Source: ZAX-1 sp046533095 (GTDB taxonomy: Bacteria > Bacillota > Clostridia > Lachnospirales > Lachnospiraceae). From it: a stretch of 64,000 bases of DNA. The position numbers and the translations under genes are program-made. The notes beneath the pieces were generated by a model. It was given only the letters and a program-made list of their open reading frames with translations. It was not told where the DNA came from and searched no databases. The stretch lies in the NCBI GenBank assembly GCA_046533095.1, contig JAJQRA010000009.1, positions 37,647 to 101,646 of the forward strand. The letters are read 5' to 3'. Position 1 is the first letter of the stretch, and each line of letters opens with the position of its first letter. Positions 59,609 through 64,000 of this stretch are shown here, piece after piece.

Positions 59609-61151
59609 AGGTAAGTTCGCATACTCCCATCACGCCACCGACCCGGCCTGCGGCAAGCTGCTCAACGCCTTTGACCTCGTTCGAACGCACAAGTTCCCAG
59701 AACTCAACGAAAAGGCATCGTTCAAGGCGATGTCGGAGTTGGCCGTCAAGGATGAAGCTGTGGGCGCGGCGCTCCTTGAGGAACATCGCCAAAAGGCGGT
59801 CGCTGAATTTACCGAAGGTGAGGACTGGACGAAAGGTCTGTCGCGCAACAAAAGCGGCGAGGTCGAAAACACCCTCGGTAACCTGCTCCTTATTCTCTCC
59901 TATGACGAAGCCATCGGCGGCATCCGCTTCAACAGGCTCGCGGGGCAGATATACGGCGAAAGCCTGCCGTGGGAGCGGGCGCATCCCGCTTGGCGCGACG
60001 CGGACACGGCGCAGCTTGTGGCTTATGTCGACGCCCATTACGGGGAGTTTACCGCCCGCAACTATGAACTGGCGCTCACAAAGGTATCCGAAGACAGAGC
60101 ATATCACCCAATCCGCGACTACCTCGACGGCTTGCCGCCGTGGGACGAGACGCCAAGGGTCGACGCCCTCTTTATAGATTACCTCGGCGCAGACGACACG
60201 CCGTATACGAAGGCGGTCACTCGTAAAACGCTCGTGGCGGCGGTGGCGCGGGTGAAATGCCCCGGCATCAAGTTTGACAGCATCCCCGTGCTGAACGGGA
60301 ACCAAGGCATCGGGAAGTCCACCCTCATCGCCAAATTGGGGCGCGAGTGGTACTCCGACAGCCTGTCCATCTCGGATATGAAGGACAAGACCGCGCCGGA
60401 GAAACTGCAAGGAAACTGGCTTCTTGAACTCTCCGAGATGGCGGGCATCAAGAAGATGGACGTGGAAATCGTGAAGTCCTTCGCGAGCCGAATCGACGAC
60501 AAGTACCGCCCGTCCTACGGCCGCGTGGTCGAGAGCCATCCGCGCCAGTGCATCATCATCGGGACGACCAACAACGACGGCGGCTTCCTGCGCGACGTCA
60601 CCGGCAACCGCCGCTTCTGGCCTGTCAGGGTCACGGGCGAAGGCGCAAAACGCCCGTGGGACTTGGACGAGACGGAAGTCGCTCAGGTTTGGGCTGAAGC
60701 GGTATCCTATTTTAATGCGGGCGAGGAACTCTACCTCAAAGGCGACGTGGCGGCGATAGCGGCCGACGAACAGCGCAATGCGCTGGAAAACGACGACCGC
60801 GAGGGGCTTGTGACGGCTTACCTTGAGACGCTCCTACCCGACAACTGGGATACGCTCGACATTTACAGGCGGCAGGAATATTTCCGTTCTCCCGACGACC
60901 CCACAAGGGCGACGGGAACGACGCGCCGGACAAGGGTCAGCAACATCGAGATATGGTGCGAATGTTTCGGGCGGTCAAGGGATGCCATCAAGAAAGCCGA
61001 CTCCTATGAAATCGAAGCCATTATCAAGAGTATCGGCGGCTGGGTACAGTATGTAAGCAGAACACAAAAAGGCATGAAGGATTACGGTAAGCCGGGAAAA
61101 CAAAATATCCCCATATATGGCGTTCAACGCGTGTATGTCCGTGAAGAGTAG
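59517..61151 (+). CDS. VapE-type primase-helicase, C-terminal part after a frameshift
   Basis: The open frame starts at 59517, but homologous protein begins near 59598 (AVLYEGKFAYSHHATDPACG). It carries the SF3-like ATPase: Walker A NGNQGIGKSTLIAK, Walker B LLELSEMAG, sensor IIIGTTNNDGGFLRDVTGN and RRFWPVRV, then a C-terminal winged helix. No good ribosome binding site lies near 59598. The first 27 residues of the open frame (SSYRVSMSRQRWADATTTSP) do not resemble the family. Together with the upstream half it would make one protein of about 785 residues, the normal size. Confidence 0.85.
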   Translation: MSSYRVSMSRQRWADATTTSPLIAVRAVLYEGKFAYSHHATDPACGKLLNAFDLVRTHKFPELNEKASFKAMSELAVKDEAVGAALLEEHRQKAVAEFTEGEDWTKGLSRNKSGEVENTLGNLLLILSYDEAIGGIRFNRLAGQIYGESLPWERAHPAWRDADTAQLVAYVDAHYGEFTARNYELALTKVSEDRAYHPIRDYLDGLPPWDETPRVDALFIDYLGADDTPYTKAVTRKTLVAAVARVKCPGIKFDSIPVLNGNQGIGKSTLIAKLGREWYSDSLSISDMKDKTAPEKLQGNWLLELSEMAGIKKMDVEIVKSFASRIDDKYRPSYGRVVESHPRQCIIIGTTNNDGGFLRDVTGNRRFWPVRVTGEGAKRPWDLDETEVAQVWAEAVSYFNAGEELYLKGDVAAIAADEQRNALENDDREGLVTAYLETLLPDNWDTLDIYRRQEYFRSPDDPTRATGTTRRTRVSNIEIWCECFGRSRDAIKKADSYEIEAIIKSIGGWVQYVSRTQKGMKDYGKPGKQNIPIYGVQRVYVREE

Positions 61152-61389
61152 TTCATTCGGGGTTTGCCGATTGTGCCGGTCAATGCTTCGGCAATCGATA
61201 TCGGCAAAGTCGCAAGCCCCGATAAAATCAACAAAGTATGTTGCTGTTGCCGACATTGCCCATCATCCTCTACTCCTTTTCATTTTATATGTATATAGGG
61301 TAGTTAATCGCGTTGTATACGCCCGCGTAGGGTCTATAGGAACAATGGTCAATATGGGAAATTCGGCAACTGGCAATCAGGAGGTGCTC

Positions 61390-61662
61390 ATGCGGGAGAA
61401 AACACTGGAGCGCAAACTCGTCGCGGCGGTCAAAGCGATGGGAGGGATTGCGCCCAAGTTCATAAGCCCCGGTTTCGACGGTATGCCTGACCGCCTTGTG
61501 CTGTTGCCGCCGGGGAGAATCGCCTTCGTGGAAGTGAAGCGGCATGGGGAGAAACCCCGGTCTTTGCAGGTATCAAGGCATGGGATGTTACGGCGGTTGG
61601 GCTTCAAAGTTTACGTCTTAGACGACGAGGGCCAGATTGGAGGGATGCTTGATGATATATAA
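61390..61662 (+). CDS. VRR-NUC domain nuclease
   Basis: 90 residues from ATG 61390 (AGGAGGTG upstream). The VRR-NUC fold is complete: REKTLERKLVAAVKAMGG, PGFDGMPDRLVLLP (Asp), IAFVEVKRHGEKP (Glu-x-Lys) and LRRLGFKVYVLDDEG. Stand-alone VRR-NUC proteins are Holliday junction or flap-type nucleases of phages. The preceding 238 bases (61152-61389) hold no gene that I can support. It overlaps the SNF2-like helicase by 11 bases. Confidence 0.92.
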   Translation: MREKTLERKLVAAVKAMGGIAPKFISPGFDGMPDRLVLLPPGRIAFVEVKRHGEKPRSLQVSRHGMLRRLGFKVYVLDDEGQIGGMLDDI

Positions 61663-63010
61663 CCCGCACGACTATCAGGAATACGCCACTGCGTTCATCA
61701 AGGGCAATCCCGTCTCCTGCCTGCTGCTCGACATGAGTCTTGGAAAAACGGCGATAACGCTGACCGCCCTCGCCGCCCTCTTGTTTGACAGCTTCGAAGC
61801 TCACAGGGTTCTTGTTATCGCCCCTCTCCGAGTCGCCCGCGATACATGGCCGGAGGAACTGGGCAAATGGGAGCATCTCTCCGACCTGCGCTTTTCTTTG
61901 GCGGTCGGGACGGAAGCGGAGCGTAAAGCCGCCCTTTGGAAACAAGCCGACATCTACATCATCAACCGTGAGAACGTGCAGTGGCTTGTCGAGGACAGCG
62001 GTCTGCCCTTCGACTTCGACACCGTGGTGGTGGACGAACTGTCGTCCTTCAAGAGCCACCAGTCAAAGCGGTTTCGGTCGCTGATGAAAGCAAGACCCCG
62101 CGTAAAGCGCATTATCGGGCTGACGGGAACGCCATCAAGTAACGGTTTGATGGACTTATGGGCAGAGTTCCGGCTTCTTGATATGGGTCAGCGTCTCGGA
62201 CGGTTCATCGGGCAGTACCGGACGGACTACTTCGTCCCCGACAAGCGCAACGGTCAAGTGATATTCAGCTACAAGCCCCTGCCCGACGCCGAGGAGCGGA
62301 TATACGCCAAAATCGCCGACATCACCATCAGCATGAAGTCCACCGACCATCTGGAAATGCCGAAACTGGTGTCTTCCGAATATACCGTGCTGCTTTCGGA
62401 CGACGAGCGGGAGCGGTACGAGGAAATGAAGCGAGTCCTCGTTTTGCAACTGCCCGACGGCGAAATAACCGCAGCCAACGCCGCCGCATTGAGCGGCAAG
62501 CTGTGCCAGATGGCGAACGGCGCGGTCTACGACGACAACGGCGGCGTCAGCCGCATACACGACCGCAAACTGGACGCCTTGGAGGATATCATTGAAGCTG
62601 CCAACGGCAAGCCGCTCCTAATCGCCTACTGGTTCAAGCACGACTTGGTACGGATAAGCGTGAGGCTGAAATCACGGCATATTCCGTTTTCAAAGTTGGA
62701 TACAGCCGACAGCATCCGAAGATGGAACGGCGTCGAACTGCCGGTAGCCTTAATCCATCCCGCTTCGGCGGGTCACGGGCTGAACCTCCAGAGCGGTGGC
62801 TGCCACCTCGTGTGGTTCGGGCTGACATGGAGCCTTGAACTTTATCAGCAGACCAATGCCCGATTGTGGCGGCAGGGTCAGCAAGCTGAAACCGTGGTGG
62901 TTCAGCACATCGTCACGAAAAACACAATTGACGAACGCGTCTTGAAAGCCCTGTCGGAAAAGGACAGGACGCAGGCCACCCTAATTGACGCCGTCAAAGC
63001 CAATTTATAG
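61652..63010 (+). CDS. Phage SNF2/DEAD-like helicase
   Basis: 452 residues from ATG 61652, GGAGGG 9 bases upstream. Motifs: Q-like YNPHDYQEYA, Walker A LDMSLGKTAI with Ser in place of the usual Gly, VVVDELSSFKS as motif II, IGLTGTPSSNGLMDLW as motif III, HPASAGHGLNLQ as motif V and QTNARLWRQGQ as motif VI. It is the typical small helicase next to VRR-NUC and VapE in clostridial siphophages and likely remodels replication forks or recombination intermediates. Confidence 0.93.
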   Translation: MIYNPHDYQEYATAFIKGNPVSCLLLDMSLGKTAITLTALAALLFDSFEAHRVLVIAPLRVARDTWPEELGKWEHLSDLRFSLAVGTEAERKAALWKQADIYIINRENVQWLVEDSGLPFDFDTVVVDELSSFKSHQSKRFRSLMKARPRVKRIIGLTGTPSSNGLMDLWAEFRLLDMGQRLGRFIGQYRTDYFVPDKRNGQVIFSYKPLPDAEERIYAKIADITISMKSTDHLEMPKLVSSEYTVLLSDDERERYEEMKRVLVLQLPDGEITAANAAALSGKLCQMANGAVYDDNGGVSRIHDRKLDALEDIIEAANGKPLLIAYWFKHDLVRISVRLKSRHIPFSKLDTADSIRRWNGVELPVALIHPASAGHGLNLQSGGCHLVWFGLTWSLELYQQTNARLWRQGQQAETVVVQHIVTKNTIDERVLKALSEKDRTQATLIDAVKANL

Positions 63011-63076
63011 AGCCAACCTACGGAGTCAAAAGCTGCCAATCCGAGTGGAACATTCACCGAAATCGGAGGTAGCCAT

Positions 63077-63511
63077 ATGGATACAGAAAATTTAACGGCG
63101 AAGGAGTACCTCTCCCAAGCCTACCGCATCGACCAACGCATCAACAGCAAACTGGAGCAGGTGCAGTCACTCAGGGAACTGGCGACGAAAGCCACCACCA
63201 CCCTGTCGGATATGCCGCGAAGCCCAAGCCCGAACCATCACCGCATGGAGGACTTCATCACAAAAGCGATGGACTTGGAGTCGGAAATCAACGCCGACCT
63301 CCAACACCTGATTGACCTGAAGCATGAGATTGTAACGGTGGTCAAGTGTGTGGAAGCCCCTGACCTGCAGACGATTTTAGAATTGCGCTACCTCTGCTTT
63401 CAGACGTGGGAGGAAATCTCCGTTTCGCTTCACCTTGATATACGCTGGGTACACAGGCTTCACAACAGGGCTTTGAACGAAGTTGACGCGATTCGCCACT
63501 CCAGACCATAG
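63077..63511 (+). CDS. DUF1492-like phage regulator
   Basis: 144 residues, ATCGGAGG before ATG. The N-terminal two thirds are coiled coil (INSKLEQVQSLRELATKATT). The end is a sigma-4-like helix-turn-helix (LQTILELRYLCFQTWEEISV, LHLDIRWVHRLHNRALNEV). Proteins of this group (DUF1492/ArpU-like) close the early operon of many Gram-positive phages and turn on late genes. It lies just before a strong terminator and the HNH gene, as expected. Confidence 0.88.
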   Translation: MDTENLTAKEYLSQAYRIDQRINSKLEQVQSLRELATKATTTLSDMPRSPSPNHHRMEDFITKAMDLESEINADLQHLIDLKHEIVTVVKCVEAPDLQTILELRYLCFQTWEEISVSLHLDIRWVHRLHNRALNEVDAIRHSRP

Positions 63512-63557
63512 AAAGCCACGTGGCTCTTCTGTTATAGTTATAATGGCGAAAAAATCA

Positions 63558-63587
63558 GGACGTTCCCACGTGGGCGCGTCCTTTTTT
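63558..63587 (+). terminator. Intrinsic terminator at the end of the early operon
   Basis: GGACG-TT-CCCACGTGGG-CG-CGTCC followed by TTTTTT. A nested perfect palindrome CCCACGTGGG forms the loop side. Confidence 0.88.
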
Positions 63588-63610
63588 CATGCCCGAAGGA
63601 GGAACCGGCG

Positions 63611-63832
63611 ATGCCATACAAAGCTAAGAAACCATGCGCCCACCGTGGCTGTCCGAACCTGACAAGCGGGCGCTACTGCGAGGAACACGCCAAGGAAGAA
63701 GCCAAACGCTACAACCACTACGACCGCGACCCCGAAGTCAACAAACGCTACGGCAGGACGTGGAATAAGATACGGGCGGCGTTCCTGTCGGCGAACCCTC
63801 TCTGCGAGTTGTGCAAGAAGGACGGCAGGTGA
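63611..63832 (+). pseudogene. HNH endonuclease gene interrupted by an insertion sequence
   Basis: 74 codons from ATG 63611 (GAAGGAGG upstream). The start (CAHRGCPNLTSGRYCEEHAK, then NKRYGRTWNKIRAAFLSANP, LCELCKKDGR) is that of phage HNH endonucleases that act with terminase; two CxxC-like cysteine pairs are visible. The reading ends in TGA at 63830-63832 before the HNH motif itself, exactly where the transposase element begins. The rest of the gene should lie to the right of the window. Confidence 0.85.
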
Positions 63833-64000
63833 ATAGGTTATACTTAACTGGACAAATATTTGCCGAACGGGTAAAATAGGAAACATCAAAAACAGGAGGC
63901 AAAAATGGGGCAAACGTACACAGACGAATTCAAGATAAAAATCGCGCAGCTACGAGAGAGTGGAAAAAGCATCAGTGACCTAATGCGAGAATACAAGCTT
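63830..64000 (+). mobile_element. IS3-family insertion sequence, left end
   Basis: From about TGAATAGGTTATACTTAACT the sequence changes to AT-rich, with AGGAGG and the start of a transposase at 63905. The right end and the target duplication are outside the window, so the exact left boundary is uncertain by a few bases. Confidence 0.75.
63905..64000 (+). CDS. IS3-type transposase OrfA, start only
   Basis: 32 codons, cut by the window edge; ACAGGAGGCAAAA before ATG. MGQTYTDEFKIKIAQLRESG and KSISDLMREYKL are the first helices of the HTH_Tnp_1 DNA-binding domain of IS3-family OrfA proteins. OrfB with the DDE domain should follow outside the window. Confidence 0.85.
   Translation, partial: MGQTYTDEFKIKIAQLRESGKSISDLMREYKL

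Noticed and set aside
59397..60539. A 380-codon open frame on the - strand over the VapE-type gene
   Set aside because: It is antisense to a clear ATPase domain in GC-rich DNA, where long chance frames are common; the protein is low-complexity with no family features and no ribosome binding site. The same holds for other long antisense frames at 54759-55304, 56127-56612 and 57568-58125.
61152..61389. Possible small gene or RNA before the VRR-NUC gene
   Set aside because: The frame from 61117 has no start signal until ATG 61390, and no stable hairpin or promoter was found; I see nothing I can support there.

Overview
The window looks like a chromosome segment of a Gram-positive anaerobe of class Clostridia (Bacillota). 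The evidence is strong GGAGG ribosome binding sites, phage gene families of the clostridial siphovirus type, large serine recombinases in tandem, and many ATGA-type overlaps. It is almost entirely accessory DNA: an AT-rich prophage, a defence island, and the early region of a second, clearly GC-richer prophage. No tRNA, rRNA or CRISPR array was seen.

Region 1 (1-25260, + strand) is the late half of an HK97-like temperate siphophage in the usual order. It holds a DNA C5-methyltransferase (cut by the window edge), three small genes (one with an in-frame TGA), large terminase, an AT-rich cargo gene with its own control signals, portal, ClpP-like prohead protease, capsid, head-tail connectors, major tail protein, tail chaperone with a -1 frameshift site, tape measure, Dit, tail lysin/fibre proteins including a GH18-like protein, holin, amidase, and a block of three serine-recombinase genes that ends the element.

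Region 2 (25275-50603, mostly - strand) is a defence island. From left to right it has a DUF6037-like gene with a small membrane protein; an acetyltransferase; a 740-bp non-coding stretch with repeats; a tightly coupled operon of a thymidylate-kinase-like enzyme, a B12-type radical SAM enzyme and a uracil-DNA-glycosylase-like Fe-S protein; a broken DUF1016 nuclease; and a type I R-M locus. In the type I locus, hsdS is split into halves around four 14-bp inversion sites and a tyrosine recombinase, and hsdM has lost its N-terminus. Then comes a seven-gene operon: XRE regulator, SNF2 helicase, type III Mod, type III Res, TcmP, three-Cys radical-SAM-like protein and GIY-YIG nuclease. Two diverged copies of one 250-290 bp element (27548-27802 and 39786-40078) sit at the boundaries between these blocks.

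Region 3 (50765-64000, + strand) starts from a consensus promoter with an XRE repressor, an ImmA/IrrE protease and a Com-like zinc ribbon. A pseudoknot-forming terminator region (52286-52383) follows, and from there the DNA is visibly richer in G+C. The early/replication module has a sigma-like factor, DUF2800 nuclease, DUF2815 protein, family A DNA polymerase, BRO/KilA antirepressor, DUF4406 protein, a VapE-type primase-helicase broken by a frameshift, VRR-NUC nuclease, SNF2-like helicase, DUF1492 regulator, and an HNH gene cut by an IS3-family element at the right edge.

Best candidates for undescribed biology are the seven-gene Mod/Res/SNF2/TcmP operon, the kinase-radical SAM-UDG operon, the duplicated boundary element, the A-B-A'-B' pseudoknot at 52.3 kb, and the inverted repeats found at the same place in both DUF1016 genes.
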